Shown: positions 18,294-27,985, numbered from the stretch's first letter. The stretch: DNA of 64,000 bases from Gynuella sunshinyii YC6258 (GCF_000940805.1 NZ_CP007142.1:5432593-5496592); one strand, 5' to 3'. Numbers and translations: made by a program. Notes: a model not told the origin generated them from the letters alone.

Positions 18294-19782
18294 TATAGTG
18301 TTCACCCTGCGCGCACGTGATCGTTACGAAGCCATCGACCTGGGCTTTCATCTTGTCCGCCGCTGGTGGCGGCAACTGTATCTGCTATGGCTGATCTGGA
18401 TGGTTCCAGTGGCCTTCATCAGCTTTTGGCTGCTGCCGGAGCCATATTATGCCGGCCTGCTGATCTGGTGGCTCAAACCCATGTTTGAACGCAGCCAGCT
18501 GTATTTTCTCAGTCGCGCAGTATTCGGAGAAGTACCCGGCATCCGCGAGACACTGAGACAGACGCCCAAAATGCTGCGGATCCAATGGTTTGCCTCTCTT
18601 ACATGGCGACGCCTGAGCACCACCCGCAGTTTCGATCTGCCGATCATTCAATTGGAAGGCCAGAAAGGTGCAGCCCGCAAGAAACGTTTAGGGGTACTGC
18701 ATCAGGGACAGGCCGGCACAGCGGCTTCATGGCTGACGATAGTGGGCATTCACATCGAAAGCTTTTCCAGTTTTGCCCTGATTGCTCTGATGATGATGGT
18801 GCTGCCACAAAACATGGAGTTGGACTGGAAATACCTGCTGGATGCGACGTTTCTGCAATTTATCGCCACGGTCATTGCCATAGCGCTGATCGGCCCGTTT
18901 TATGTTGCCGGTGGTTTCGCCCTGTATCTGAACCGCCGCATCATCCTCGAAGGCTGGGATCTGGAACTCATGTTCCAGCAGATGACGCAGCGCATGCAGC
19001 CAGAACCACAACGACATAACACCGCAGGACTTGCCGGACTGGTGGCAGTGTTAGCACTCACTCTCATATTCAGCGCTGCACCAAAGCCGGCTCAGGCAGC
19101 AGAGCTGACTCCTGAAAGCGCCCGTGAAGACATTCAGACCATTATGCAGGGCCCGGATTTCCATACCCTGAAAACCAGCCGCATTCCAAAATTCCTGGAT
19201 GATCGACAGAAGGAACAAAAAGAGCTGGATGAGCCCACCCCTCCGGACTTTGACTTTGACGGCTTCTCCGGTCTGGAGAGCCTTGCACTGATCTTCAAAC
19301 TCCTGCTTTGGGGTCTGCTGATCAGTTGTATTTTGTCTGTACTCTACCGTTATCGCGATGCACTGTTGACCATCTCACTGCCGGCCCGCAAGAACAAATC
19401 CATCAGCGCGGCACCCACGCATTTGTTTGAACTCGACATTCGGGAACAATCACTCCCCGATGAACTGGTCACCGAAGCGGTTTCTCTATGGCAGCGCCAG
19501 GCCTATCGTGAGGCCCTGGCCCTGTTGTATCGCGGTGGCCTGTCACGCCTGGTCAACCAGCATGATCTGCGACTGAGCCGCGGTGCCACTGAAGAGGATT
19601 GTGTGGCTCTGGTAACAACCCGCGAAAGCCGTGAACTGAGTACTTACTTCGCTCAGCTGACCCAGGCTTGGCAGACCCAGGCCTATGCGCACCAGCAACC
19701 GGAGAGCGTGCTGTTCAACCAGCTATGCAAGCAATGGGATGCTCATTTTGGCCATCGTCAGGGAGAAACTCATGAGCCATAA
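18280..19782 (+). CDS. DUF4129-containing membrane protein
   Basis: 500 residues. A hydrophobic N-terminal half (helices near 30-60, 150-175, 190-220 and 245-270) is followed by a soluble segment, another TM near 345-365, and a C-terminal DUF4129 region with AVSLWQRQAYREALALLYRG and LRLSRGATEEDC. ATG 18280 is preferred over GTG 18274 because GGGAG lies about 8 nt upstream. It overlaps the SpoIIM gene by 14 bp and the DUF4350 gene by 11 bp. DUF4129 domains regularly occur in MoxR/DUF58 operons; biochemical function unknown. Confidence 0.85.
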   Translation: MSPADIVFTLRARDRYEAIDLGFHLVRRWWRQLYLLWLIWMVPVAFISFWLLPEPYYAGLLIWWLKPMFERSQLYFLSRAVFGEVPGIRETLRQTPKMLRIQWFASLTWRRLSTTRSFDLPIIQLEGQKGAARKKRLGVLHQGQAGTAASWLTIVGIHIESFSSFALIALMMMVLPQNMELDWKYLLDATFLQFIATVIAIALIGPFYVAGGFALYLNRRIILEGWDLELMFQQMTQRMQPEPQRHNTAGLAGLVAVLALTLIFSAAPKPAQAAELTPESAREDIQTIMQGPDFHTLKTSRIPKFLDDRQKEQKELDEPTPPDFDFDGFSGLESLALIFKLLLWGLLISCILSVLYRYRDALLTISLPARKNKSISAAPTHLFELDIREQSLPDELVTEAVSLWQRQAYREALALLYRGGLSRLVNQHDLRLSRGATEEDCVALVTTRESRELSTYFAQLTQAWQTQAYAHQQPESVLFNQLCKQWDAHFGHRQGETHEP

Positions 19783-20989
19783 CCGCTTTCCACTTGGCGT
19801 CATACTGGCGATCATCGCAGCCGTGCTCGGGATCGTGGCTTATCAGAACCTGGAGTGGGTCGAAACGGAACACGATCTCGGCTTCAGCAGCAAAGCCCGA
19901 CAACAGCCGTTTCTGGCGGCAGAACAGTTTTTGCAGCCCCAGGATATTGGCTTTGACTCCATAAACCATTTTCGCACCTTTGATGAACCGGACCTAGCCA
20001 GCACAATTCCGGTGGATGACACCATCATGTTGATGGATGCCTACGGGTCAATATCGGACAGACGCGCTGAGACACTGCTGACATGGGTCGCTGCCGGCGG
20101 CCACCTGATGGTGAGTACGGATAACCCCTACCTTAAGGATGTAGATCACGTCAGAGACCCGGTGTTTGATCTGTTTTCGGTCGAACGGATTCGTGGTTAC
20201 GATGACTTCAATTCCGACCAGCTCGATACCCTCGAAACGCTGGACGACCTGACCGGCATGAACCTGATTGATCGCTGCGATGTCCTGTACGCTCAGGATA
20301 CCTTCTCATTCAAAAACGATGACCATCAGGTCGAAGCTCATTTCATCACCGATGACAGCCTGGACGGTGATGGTGATGTATTCGGCGTGATTGGCGAACC
20401 GGGGCAATACCATATGCTGCAGTATCAGTATGGTGATGGCATGATCAGCTATCTGGTCAGTTTTAAGTTCTGGCAAAACAAAAACATCGGCTGTCTTGAC
20501 CATGCCTATATTCTGGCCCAACTGGCACCGACCGCAGGCAACACTCTGCACGTGTATTACAACCACGATTATCCAAACCTGTTTGTGATTTTATGGCGCC
20601 ATTTTTATGCGGTGGTGATCACCGCAACTATTCTGCTGATACTCTGGTTATGGTCAAGAATGAGCCGTTTTGGTCCGGTTCGCAGAGGGGAGCAGTATGC
20701 CCAGCGGCAAATCCTCGAACATATTCGCGCCAGCGCCGGATTTCTCTGGCGGATGGATAAAGGTGAATCCCTCATAGAGCAGACCCGGGCTGAGGTCCGG
20801 GGGTTGCTCAGACAACGTATTCAGCATATCGACCGGCTCAGTGAAGCCGAACAGATCCGCCAGCTGTCCCAACAACTGCGGATCACCGAAGACGCCGTCG
20901 CAGTGGCGTTATTCCAGCCGGCTCCAAAAGACCATGCCGGCTTTACCCATACCATCAGAGCGCTACAACATATCAAGGATAAATTATGA
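19772..20989 (+). CDS. DUF4350-containing membrane-anchored protein
   Basis: 405 residues starting at ATG 19772 (AGGGAG upstream). An N-terminal TM anchor (about 7-25) is followed by a periplasmic GATase-like fold typical of DUF4350: DDTIMLMDAYGSIS, LLTWVAAGGHLMVS. A second TM lies near 275-295, with a cytoplasmic tail that includes a helix-rich region. It overlaps the DUF4129 gene at its start and the MoxR gene by ATGA at its end, so translation is probably coupled. DUF4350 proteins sit with MoxR ATPases in many operons. The specific task is unknown. Confidence 0.85.
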   Translation: MSHNRFPLGVILAIIAAVLGIVAYQNLEWVETEHDLGFSSKARQQPFLAAEQFLQPQDIGFDSINHFRTFDEPDLASTIPVDDTIMLMDAYGSISDRRAETLLTWVAAGGHLMVSTDNPYLKDVDHVRDPVFDLFSVERIRGYDDFNSDQLDTLETLDDLTGMNLIDRCDVLYAQDTFSFKNDDHQVEAHFITDDSLDGDGDVFGVIGEPGQYHMLQYQYGDGMISYLVSFKFWQNKNIGCLDHAYILAQLAPTAGNTLHVYYNHDYPNLFVILWRHFYAVVITATILLILWLWSRMSRFGPVRRGEQYAQRQILEHIRASAGFLWRMDKGESLIEQTRAEVRGLLRQRIQHIDRLSEAEQIRQLSQQLRITEDAVAVALFQPAPKDHAGFTHTIRALQHIKDKL

Positions 20990-21978
20990 GCGACGCCCCT
21001 ATTAATCACGCTATTGATCAAGAAGTCCAGGCTATCAGCGAACAACTGTCGGGCCTGAAAGCGGAACTGGAAAAAGCGATTGTCGGCCAGTCCGATGTCA
21101 TCGAACACACTCTGATTGCCCTGATTGCCGGTGGCCATGTCCTGATTGAAGGCGTGCCAGGTCTGGGTAAAACCTTGCTGGTACGAGCGCTGGCCAAAGC
21201 TTTTCAGGGTAAATTCGGACGGGTTCAGTTCACACCTGATCTGATGCCCAGTGACGTGACCGGTCATTCCATGTACCAAATGGAAACCCAGACCTTCAAG
21301 GTCCGCAAAGGTCCGGTCTTCACCAACCTGTTGCTGGCGGACGAAATCAACCGGGCACCGGCCAAAACCCAGGCGGCGCTGCTGGAAGTCATGCAGGAGT
21401 ATCAGGTCACTATCGATGGAGCATCGTTCGAGGTACCAACCCCGTTTATGGTGCTGGCCACTCAGAACCCGATCGAACAGGAAGGTACTTATCCGCTGCC
21501 CGAAGCTGAACTTGACCGCTTTCTGATGAAGTTGAAAATCGACTTCCCGGAACTTGAGCATGAGCAGGACATCGTCCGTCAGGTCACCGACCCTCAGGGT
21601 GCCAAAGTCGATTATCTGACTCGAATCAACACCATGACCACGCCTGAACAAGTGCAACACTGGCAACAGATTGCCTGGCAGATTCTGGCCGACGATGAAG
21701 TCATCGCCTATGCCGTCAGAATTGTCCGGTCCACCCGTGAATGGCCTGGCATCGCCCGGGGAGCAGGTCCGCGAGGCAGTATCAATCTGATTCGCGCCGC
21801 CAAGGTCCGGGCCATGATGGCCGGACGTTCCTTCATTATTCCTGATGATGTTAAAAAGCTGGCCCCCGCTGTGCTGCGTCACCGCCTGCTGCTGTCAGCG
21901 GAAATGGAAATCGAGGGTGTGGACGTTGATACGGTGCTGGACAGACTACTAGAAGAGACCGGGGCTCCACGTCAATGA
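20986..21978 (+). CDS. MoxR-family AAA+ ATPase
   Basis: Cytoplasmic AAA+ chaperone-like ATPase of 330 residues. Walker A is GVPGLGKT, Walker B LLADEINRAP, followed by KTQAALLEVMQEYQVTIDG and the sensor-1 segment VLATQNPIEQEGTYPLPEAELDRF, all characteristic of MoxR. These ATPases act with vWA-domain partners to activate or insert cofactors into other proteins. The partner here is the next gene (DUF58, vWA-like), overlapping by ATGA. The target complex of this operon is unknown. Confidence 0.95.
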   Translation: MSDAPINHAIDQEVQAISEQLSGLKAELEKAIVGQSDVIEHTLIALIAGGHVLIEGVPGLGKTLLVRALAKAFQGKFGRVQFTPDLMPSDVTGHSMYQMETQTFKVRKGPVFTNLLLADEINRAPAKTQAALLEVMQEYQVTIDGASFEVPTPFMVLATQNPIEQEGTYPLPEAELDRFLMKLKIDFPELEHEQDIVRQVTDPQGAKVDYLTRINTMTTPEQVQHWQQIAWQILADDEVIAYAVRIVRSTREWPGIARGAGPRGSINLIRAAKVRAMMAGRSFIIPDDVKKLAPAVLRHRLLLSAEMEIEGVDVDTVLDRLLEETGAPRQ

Positions 21979-23348
21979 CACGACGCACGCTGCATCCCGG
22001 CAAACGCATGCTCCATGCCGGTCTGCTGATCATCACCGGACTGCTGTTGATACAGGGTTATACGCTGTGGAAACTGCCGGGCAGCTGGATACTGGCGGCT
22101 GGACAACCCATTAACGACACCTTGTTTTATGGCCTGTTGGCACTGCTCACTCTGGTCATTGTGATTCCGGCAATGGATCTGATGATGTCATGGCGGCTGC
22201 CACAGGCTCAGCTTGAACGCCAACTCAACCATAACCTGTCGATTGATAAATGGATCACTGTCACCTTAACCGTGGCCCATGACTTTCCACGCCCGGTGGA
22301 ATTACAGCTGTTCGATCATGTGCCGGACAGTTGCGATTTTGAAGGACTGCCGGCAACCGTAACCGTCCAACCCGGTCATCGCAGCCTCGTCAGTTATCAG
22401 TTACAGCCCCGCCGTCGCGGTTCTCTGACCCTCGATCGCGTTGATGTGAAAGTGACTTCGCTGTGGGGCTTCTGGCAGTTACAGCAAACTCATCCGGTTG
22501 CAACATCTGTCAAGGTGTTCCCCGATTTCGCTTCTGTGGTCGATTATCAGCTGCTGGCAGTGGACCACCAGAACAGTCAGCTTGGTATCCATCACAAACA
22601 GCGCCGTGGTGAAGGCATGGACTTTCATCAGTTACGGGAATACCGGCGCGGCGATTCTCTGCGCCAGATCGACTGGAAAGCCACATCCCACCGCCAGAAG
22701 CTGATCTCCCGCGAATACCAGGAAGAACGCGATCAACAGGTCATTCTGCTGCTGGATGGGGGTCGCCGTATGCTGACCAGAGAAGGTAAAAGCTCTCACT
22801 TTGACCATTGTCTGAACTGCCTGTTGATGCTGTCGTATATTGCCTTACGCCAGGGTGATTCAGTCAGCATGATGAGTTTTGGCGCAGCCAATCGATATAT
22901 GTCGGCCATCAAAGGTGCCAGTAATATCAACCGGCTGATCAACCAGTTCTATGATTTTTATCCGGACAAATCCGCCCCTGACTATCTGGAAGCTGCCCGT
23001 GAACTGATGCAGCGCCACCGCAAACGCTCGCTGGTAGTACTCACCACCAACCTGCGCGATGAAGACAGTGACGACATTCTGAATGCAGTGAAATTGTTGA
23101 AAAAATGCCACCTGGTGCTGGTTGCCAATCTGCGTGAGGAGAGTCTTGATCAGACACTGGCGCAACCGGTTCACAGTTTTGATGAGGCGGTTATCTATGC
23201 CGGCATCAATGATTACCTGCATGAACGTCGTCAATTGCAGAAACGTCTGCAGGCACAGGGAGTATTTTTTGCTGACTGTACGCCCAGTCAATTAACCGCT
23301 CAGGTCATTAACCGTTATCTGGCGATCAAACAGGCAGGGTATCTATAG
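21975..23348 (+). CDS. DUF58 domain protein (vWA-like MoxR partner)
   Basis: Last gene of the operon, 457 residues, overlapping moxR by 4 bp. Two TM helices at the N-terminus (about 12-30 and 45-65) are followed by a beta-rich segment. The DUF58 signature GEGMDFHQLREYRRGDSLRQ, RQIDWKATSHRQKLISREYQ and the MIDAS-like LLLDGGRRM lead into a vWA-type fold. MoxR-DUF58 pairs behave as ATPase plus adaptor. No terminator lies immediately after the stop on this strand. Confidence 0.92.
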   Translation: MTRRTLHPGKRMLHAGLLIITGLLLIQGYTLWKLPGSWILAAGQPINDTLFYGLLALLTLVIVIPAMDLMMSWRLPQAQLERQLNHNLSIDKWITVTLTVAHDFPRPVELQLFDHVPDSCDFEGLPATVTVQPGHRSLVSYQLQPRRRGSLTLDRVDVKVTSLWGFWQLQQTHPVATSVKVFPDFASVVDYQLLAVDHQNSQLGIHHKQRRGEGMDFHQLREYRRGDSLRQIDWKATSHRQKLISREYQEERDQQVILLLDGGRRMLTREGKSSHFDHCLNCLLMLSYIALRQGDSVSMMSFGAANRYMSAIKGASNINRLINQFYDFYPDKSAPDYLEAARELMQRHRKRSLVVLTTNLRDEDSDDILNAVKLLKKCHLVLVANLREESLDQTLAQPVHSFDEAVIYAGINDYLHERRQLQKRLQAQGVFFADCTPSQLTAQVINRYLAIKQAGYL

Positions 23349-23381
23349 GGGCTGTCGACAGCATGTGTGTCAGTCCCACAT

Positions 23382-23405
23382 AAAAAAGGCCGCTCATGCG
23401 ACCTT
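23382..23405 (-). terminator. Intrinsic terminator of the minus-strand membrane-protein gene
   Basis: On the minus strand AAGGTCGC-ATGA-GCGGCCTT is followed by TTTTTT; the stem has one mismatch. It lies 36 bp after the stop of the gene ending at 23441. It may also slow transcripts from the DUF58 side. Confidence 0.7.
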
Positions 23406-23440
23406 GGTAAATCTGACGATCTGGCCTGTCTGATGGCAGA

Positions 23441-24175
23441 TCACGCTGCTTCCAGTGTGCTCTGCTCGTAACCGAAAACATTACGATACAACATTGAGAA
23501 ACAGATAACGCTCATGGGTAAGGTCCAGATCAGACCAATGCCCAGCGGCAGTGCCGCGATCAGATTGATAAATCCCAGCACAATGAACAACCCAAAGACA
23601 CTGAACCAGCGCTTGGTGATGGCCTTACGCGAGGCTTCCATCGCCTTCCACACAGACATTTTCTTTTCAACCACAAGCGGCATCGCCAGGTAATAGGCAA
23701 GACCCAGATAGATGCCCGGAATAATCAACAGAATGAACCCCAGGAATACCATCAGATATATGAGAATCAAACACAGAAAGATCTGCCAGCTTCTGCCAAA
23801 ACAGCTGAACATCTGCCCTAAAGATGCCTCGCCACCAATAGCGTAGTGCAGGCCGATCATAAACACGCCCATTCCGAGAATCACGTTGACGAAGGCGAAG
23901 ATCAACTGCAATAACACGAACACTCCGATGGATCCGGTTGATTTCAAAACCGACTGCATCAGGATGTTAAACCCGACTAGGACGAACATATAAATAATAG
24001 TGGCTAAATTGATCGTAAGCTTGGCACCCTTGGTTCTTTGCCAGGCTTCGCTAATCAATCCCCCTATCGTAAACTCGTAATTACCATTGATACCGTCTTC
24101 CAGTGAACCCCATTTTGGGCGATTGCCACGATCCGGCGTCAGATCTGCTTGCGGCGTCGAATATACATCATTCAT
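23441..24175 (-). CDS. Polytopic inner-membrane protein (DUF975/YciC-like)
   Basis: 244 residues with a cytosolic N-terminus of about 50 residues and five or six TM helices. The sequence pattern (GLISEAWQRTKGAK, then IIPGIYLGLAYYLAMPLVVEKKMSVWKAMEASRKA and a C-terminal GLGLIWTLP-like segment) resembles the glycerophosphoryl-diester-phosphodiesterase-like/DUF975 membrane family. Function is unknown. It is monocistronic with its own terminator; a MITE-like element lies 26 bp upstream of its start, so its promoter may be carried by or altered by that insertion. Confidence 0.75.
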   Translation of the reverse strand: MNDVYSTPQADLTPDRGNRPKWGSLEDGINGNYEFTIGGLISEAWQRTKGAKLTINLATIIYMFVLVGFNILMQSVLKSTGSIGVFVLLQLIFAFVNVILGMGVFMIGLHYAIGGEASLGQMFSCFGRSWQIFLCLILIYLMVFLGFILLIIPGIYLGLAYYLAMPLVVEKKMSVWKAMEASRKAITKRWFSVFGLFIVLGFINLIAALPLGIGLIWTLPMSVICFSMLYRNVFGYEQSTLEAA

Positions 24176-24201
24176 TGTATGTGTCCTTCTGTCTGTCCAT
24201 A

Positions 24202-24350
24202 TTAGGGAATCTCTGAAATATGGCCTATTTTCGCGCAGGACGTTGTCAGCCCCAGTCTCACATCCTCATTTACGTCAGTAAACTGCGGTGTTGCGAGTGG
24301 TGCATCCTTACCTGCATCAAAACTATTCCTATTTTTCAGAGCCCCCTTAG
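24202..24350. mobile_element. MITE-like element with TTAG target duplications
   Basis: A 141-bp segment (24206-24346) is flanked by TTAG on both sides. Its ends are imperfect inverted repeats: left GGAATCTCTGAAATATGG, right (reversed) GGGGGCTCTGAAAAATAGG, sharing a perfect CTCTGAAA core. Four-base TTAG/CTAA duplications are usual for IS5-type transposition. The interior has no transposase and contains a small hairpin, TTTAC-GTCA-GTAAA. A 66-codon frame across it is not considered coding. Confidence 0.5.
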
Positions 24351-24470
24351 CTCTTGAATTCCCGGAACTGGAAACCGACGAAGAGCTTAAACCATCAGTC
24401 AATTATAGCGTAAACAAACAGGCGGGAATTAAGGTCGTGAATTAGTCGCAGATCATATTTCGCAACCACA

Positions 24471-24848
24471 TCATTCTGTCGAAAGCTTTAACCGGCAGAT
24501 TTCAGCACGGTTATACAATGCATCGGTTTTATTCGGGAAAAGCTGTATCGCCACGGGCGTGATCAGCAGGGTTTTACCATCCACCAGCCCTACATAACCC
24601 GCCTGAAATTCAGCGACATAATGTCCCTGCCGCTGAGCCAGAAGATGTTCATCGGGCAACTTCAGGTAAGCCAGCAAACCATTACCCAGTTCATCTTCGA
24701 TAAACCGTTCATGCCGGTACAAACTTAAGGCCTGAGTGGTTAACAGCAGAACCTGTTCATTACGAAAATAAAGCAACTCAACCGTTTGTCCACGAACGGA
24801 CGCTAACCGGTTGTTGACGATAATGTCTGAAGAGGCAGTGAATATCAT
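24471..24848 (-). CDS. Hypothetical protein
   Basis: Not recognised. About 125 residues, without signal peptide or membrane helix, beta-rich by composition (VELLYFRNEQVLLLTTQALSLY, AEFQAGYVGLVDGKTLLI). ATG 24848 and GTG 24857 are both possible starts and neither has a clear ribosome-binding site. It is divergent from the DUF808 gene with 113 bp between starts. Could be a small cytosolic protein conserved only in relatives. Confidence 0.55.
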   Translation of the reverse strand: MIFTASSDIIVNNRLASVRGQTVELLYFRNEQVLLLTTQALSLYRHERFIEDELGNGLLAYLKLPDEHLLAQRQGHYVAEFQAGYVGLVDGKTLLITPVAIQLFPNKTDALYNRAEICRLKLSTE

Positions 24849-24961
24849 GAGGCACACAATGGTTTAGGAAATAACCACGGCACAATACCGACATCCAACC
24901 ATAGGAGCAAACTGGCGGCAGTGTTATGATCCGCCCCTTTCAAAAAAACAGTAAGAGGAAC

Positions 24962-25897
24962 ATGGCGTTGGCGGGAAGCAGTTTATTGGCACTCATTGAT
25001 GATATTGCCACGTTACTTGATGATATTGCGGTCATGTCCAAAGTCGCTGCCAAAAAAACCGCAGCAGTATTGGGCGATGACCTGGCCTTGAATGCCGAAC
25101 AGGTGACCGGTGTCAAAGCTGACCGGGAATTACCGGTGGTGTGGGCAGTCACTAAAGGATCATTGCTAAATAAAGTGATTCTGGTGCCGGCGGCACTGCT
25201 GATTTCTGCAGTGGCTCCCTGGCTGATCACGCCGTTATTGATGCTGGGTGGTGCCTATCTGTGTTTTGAAGGATTTGAAAAGGTCTGGCATTTATTTCAC
25301 AAACCCGACGCAGAGCATAAACAGCAACGGCAACAGGCACTGCAACAACCAGACATAGATCTGGTTGCCTTTGAGAAAAACAAAGTCAAAGGAGCCATTC
25401 GGACGGACTTCATCCTTTCCGCCGAAATTGTCGTTATTGCCCTCGGCACCGTTCAGAGTGCACCTTTTATAACTCAGGTCGGCGTGGTCGCCGGCATTGC
25501 CTTTGTCATGACACTCGGTGTTTATGCCCTGGTCGCGGCAATCGTGAAAATCGATGATGCCGGCTTGTTTCTGATCAGTGGTGGTGCGACCGGGTTTCGT
25601 GCCTGGTTTGGCCGTTTTCTGCTGAGACTGGCGCCGTATCTGATGAAAACCCTGTCCATTGCCGGCACCATTGCCATGTTTCTGGTCGGGGGCGGTATTC
25701 TCTCCCATGGCCTGCCGGGCCTGGCCGAATTGTTACACTCTGTTTCCGCATCCACCCACTCGTTACCGGCGATCGGCATGATTATCGGCGGGTTGCTGCC
25801 GAGTCTGATTAACTGTGCTCTGGGAGTAGTCGCCGGCGGGCTGGTATATCTGGTCGTAGAACAATTGATTGGCCGTTGGTTCGGAAAGTCGCACTGA
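24962..25897 (+). CDS. DUF808 family inner-membrane protein (YedI-like)
   Basis: 311 residues starting at ATG 24962, preceded by AAGAGGAAC; an upstream in-frame ATG lacks this. The N-terminal [38 protein letters not shown] is the DUF808 hallmark (two aspartate-rich turns). Several TM helices follow (about 70-105, 160-205, 225-260 and 275-305). Function unknown in the family. The stop overlaps the following gene as TGATG, indicating coupling. Confidence 0.9.
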   Translation: MALAGSSLLALIDDIATLLDDIAVMSKVAAKKTAAVLGDDLALNAEQVTGVKADRELPVVWAVTKGSLLNKVILVPAALLISAVAPWLITPLLMLGGAYLCFEGFEKVWHLFHKPDAEHKQQRQQALQQPDIDLVAFEKNKVKGAIRTDFILSAEIVVIALGTVQSAPFITQVGVVAGIAFVMTLGVYALVAAIVKIDDAGLFLISGGATGFRAWFGRFLLRLAPYLMKTLSIAGTIAMFLVGGGILSHGLPGLAELLHSVSASTHSLPAIGMIIGGLLPSLINCALGVVAGGLVYLVVEQLIGRWFGKSH

Positions 25898-26271
25898 TGG
25901 CCAGGCTGGTATTTCGTCTCAATAATGTGCCGGATGATGAGGCCGAAGAAGTGCGCGAACTGTTGCGACAGCATGACATTGAGTTTTATGAAACCAGTGC
26001 CGGTCGCTGGAACATATCGCTGGCAGCTATCTGGCTAAACAAAAATGATCAGTTTGATCACGCCCGTGAACTTATCAATCAGTGGCAGCAGGAGCGTTAC
26101 GAACGACTGCACGAAGAACGTCAGGCCGTTCGCAAACGTGGTTTTCTGGGTAATCTGTGGCTGGGATTTCGCCGCCAGCCGGTGGTATTCGTTATGTACC
26201 TGCTGGCGGTGATTATCATTATGGCTTTAAGTGTCGTCCCTTTCTGGTTGTTTTCAGGAATCCAGCTTTAA
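25897..26271 (+). CDS. DUF6164-like small membrane protein
   Basis: 124 residues. The N-terminal half is soluble (LVFRLNNVPDDEAEEVRELL, EFYETSAGRWNISLAAIW), resembling a short ferredoxin-like regulatory fold; then a basic helical stretch and one TM helix (about 97-118). The start overlaps the DUF808 stop as TGATG, so the two are probably co-translated. It matches my memory of the DUF6164 family; role unknown. Confidence 0.7.
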   Translation: MARLVFRLNNVPDDEAEEVRELLRQHDIEFYETSAGRWNISLAAIWLNKNDQFDHARELINQWQQERYERLHEERQAVRKRGFLGNLWLGFRRQPVVFVMYLLAVIIIMALSVVPFWLFSGIQL

Positions 26272-26284
26272 CGACACCCAGTTT

Positions 26285-27376
26285 TCATTGCTTTAATGGA
26301 ACGGCCGGGGTTTGCAGCATACGCAGCAACGGTTGCCGGTCGAGTACCCAGCGCCGCAAACCCAATCCCACCAACAGCCCGGCAACAAAACCACCAATAT
26401 GTGCCCAATAGGCAACATTGCCGTCACTCGTCAGTAGCCCGAAGATATTCAGACCCAGCCAGATCGCGAAGAACCAGAACACATTGAGCCGGGCCTGATA
26501 CAGCACAAACAGATAACTGAGTTTGGCATGACGAAACCAGATCATGTACATGCCGAACAATCCGGCAATCGCGGCACTCGCGCCCACCAGAGACATCTGC
26601 GTACCGCTTGCCAGTGCGATGATCACTTCCAACCCGATTCCGGCCAGCCCGGTGAGCAAATAAAGCCCCAGATAACGCCATGGACCGAGTACATCTTCGA
26701 TGTTGTCACCGATAATCCAGAGAAAATACATATTTCCTAACAGGTGCATCAGACCGCCATGTAAGAACTGGCAGGTCACGACCGACCATAACAGTTGATT
26801 GCTGTTTTCCACCGGCACAAATACGGCAAAGTTTTCATATAACCAGTTAGCCAGTTCCGGTGCCAGCAGAGACGGCAAAAACAGGACGATGTTCAACACC
26901 AGCAGCGACACGGTCATCCACGGAAATGATTTCGCTTTGACGTTGTATTCAACCGGCACCTGCAACAGCAATTGAAACAGCCACGACTTCCAGGTCACTT
27001 TCTGATGGATCCGTTGTAAAGCAGAATGTAATTCAATCGAATGTCTAACCTGCTCGGCTTCGTGATGATCAATCCAGACACCATCACAACTGGGGCAACA
27101 ATCAATTTCCACCGGAAAGTTTTTCAGCAACTGAAAAGTATGCAACGGTATTTCACAGCGATGGCAATGACGCTGACTGGTGCCAACCGGACTACCGAGA
27201 TGCTCGCGCAGATCATGTTGGTCCACGTCAGGGTTCTGATCCGAAATCAGCTGGTTCAACTCATGTTCATCAAACCAGCTGCCGGCACAGCTTGAGCAGC
27301 GCTCGATTTCCTGATCGAAAATAGTTTCCGTTACAAGGGTGGCCGTTCCACAGGCCGGGCACATCATATTATTCAT
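26285..27376 (-). CDS. Rhomboid intramembrane protease with two N-terminal zinc ribbons
   Basis: 363 residues. Residues 6-45 and 71-110 are two TFIIB-type zinc ribbons (CPAC...CSSCAGSWFD and CHRC...CCPSCDGVWID), each ending in the W.D..E segment of that family. The membrane part (about 150-350) is a rhomboid: HGGLMHLLGN at 206-215, catalytic Ser267 in GASAAIAGL and catalytic His326 in YWAHIGGF. Most rhomboids have GASGA at the active site; here the residue after Ser is Ala. The start overlaps the upstream gene's stop (TAATG). Cytosolic zinc ribbons suggest substrate or nucleic-acid docking; this is inference. Confidence 0.9.
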   Translation of the reverse strand: MNNMMCPACGTATLVTETIFDQEIERCSSCAGSWFDEHELNQLISDQNPDVDQHDLREHLGSPVGTSQRHCHRCEIPLHTFQLLKNFPVEIDCCPSCDGVWIDHHEAEQVRHSIELHSALQRIHQKVTWKSWLFQLLLQVPVEYNVKAKSFPWMTVSLLVLNIVLFLPSLLAPELANWLYENFAVFVPVENSNQLLWSVVTCQFLHGGLMHLLGNMYFLWIIGDNIEDVLGPWRYLGLYLLTGLAGIGLEVIIALASGTQMSLVGASAAIAGLFGMYMIWFRHAKLSYLFVLYQARLNVFWFFAIWLGLNIFGLLTSDGNVAYWAHIGGFVAGLLVGLGLRRWVLDRQPLLRMLQTPAVPLKQ

Positions 27377-27969
27377 TAATATTTTCCCAAATTCGTGAAT
27401 ACTTTCAGCCGTTGCTGATACTCAGCCAGCTGCTGTTCTATTCTGCTCAACAGTTTTTCCCGGGCTTCTACCGTCAGCTGTTCCAGCGCACTGCCATTAC
27501 GTAGCGTTTCATAACCACTACTGTGCTTCAGAGAGTCAGTGATATCCGCCAGTTGCAGATAATACCGGTTGGCATCCCGCAGGATATCAACCGGCAGATC
27601 CAGTGTGTCTGATGAATTGGACATGGTATCCCAAACAAACAGGTTCAGTTCCGGCAAAACCCCGACGCCGTTATGGGACACTGCCTGACCCTTATCATCC
27701 TTATTTAAAAAGCGTTCAACATACTGGCGCATCAGATCATTGTTACTGGTCAGTTCCTGATGCAGTGCATTGAGCGTGTAGTACTTTTTCTCCATACTGG
27801 TGATGCTGTGAAATTCCACCGCACTTTTAAGACCTTCTGACGTGGCCAGGTAAACACCGATAATGGTCGACACCACTACAGCCATCTGACTGATCCAGAA
27901 AAATACATTGTCCCGTTTGGAAAAATCCAGAATCGTTCCGGCAAACAACCGAAAAAACACACCTACCAT
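27376..27969 (-). CDS. Hypothetical membrane protein with coiled-coil-like tail
   Basis: Not recognised. 197 residues from ATG 27969 (AAAGG 9 nt upstream). One or two hydrophobic segments at the N-terminus (about 2-14 and 25-44) are followed by a helical soluble domain, with a Glu/Gln-rich amphipathic helix near the end (KLLSRIEQQLAEYQQRL). It is translationally coupled to the rhomboid gene downstream and could be a partner or substrate (inference). Stop at 27376-27378. Confidence 0.6.
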   Translation of the reverse strand: MVGVFFRLFAGTILDFSKRDNVFFWISQMAVVVSTIIGVYLATSEGLKSAVEFHSITSMEKKYYTLNALHQELTSNNDLMRQYVERFLNKDDKGQAVSHNGVGVLPELNLFVWDTMSNSSDTLDLPVDILRDANRYYLQLADITDSLKHSSGYETLRNGSALEQLTVEAREKLLSRIEQQLAEYQQRLKVFTNLGKY

Positions 27970-27985
27970 AGTTATCATCCTTTAT

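Noticed and set aside
24202-24402. 66-codon minus-strand frame
   Set aside because: Runs across the MITE-like element and has no ribosome-binding site.
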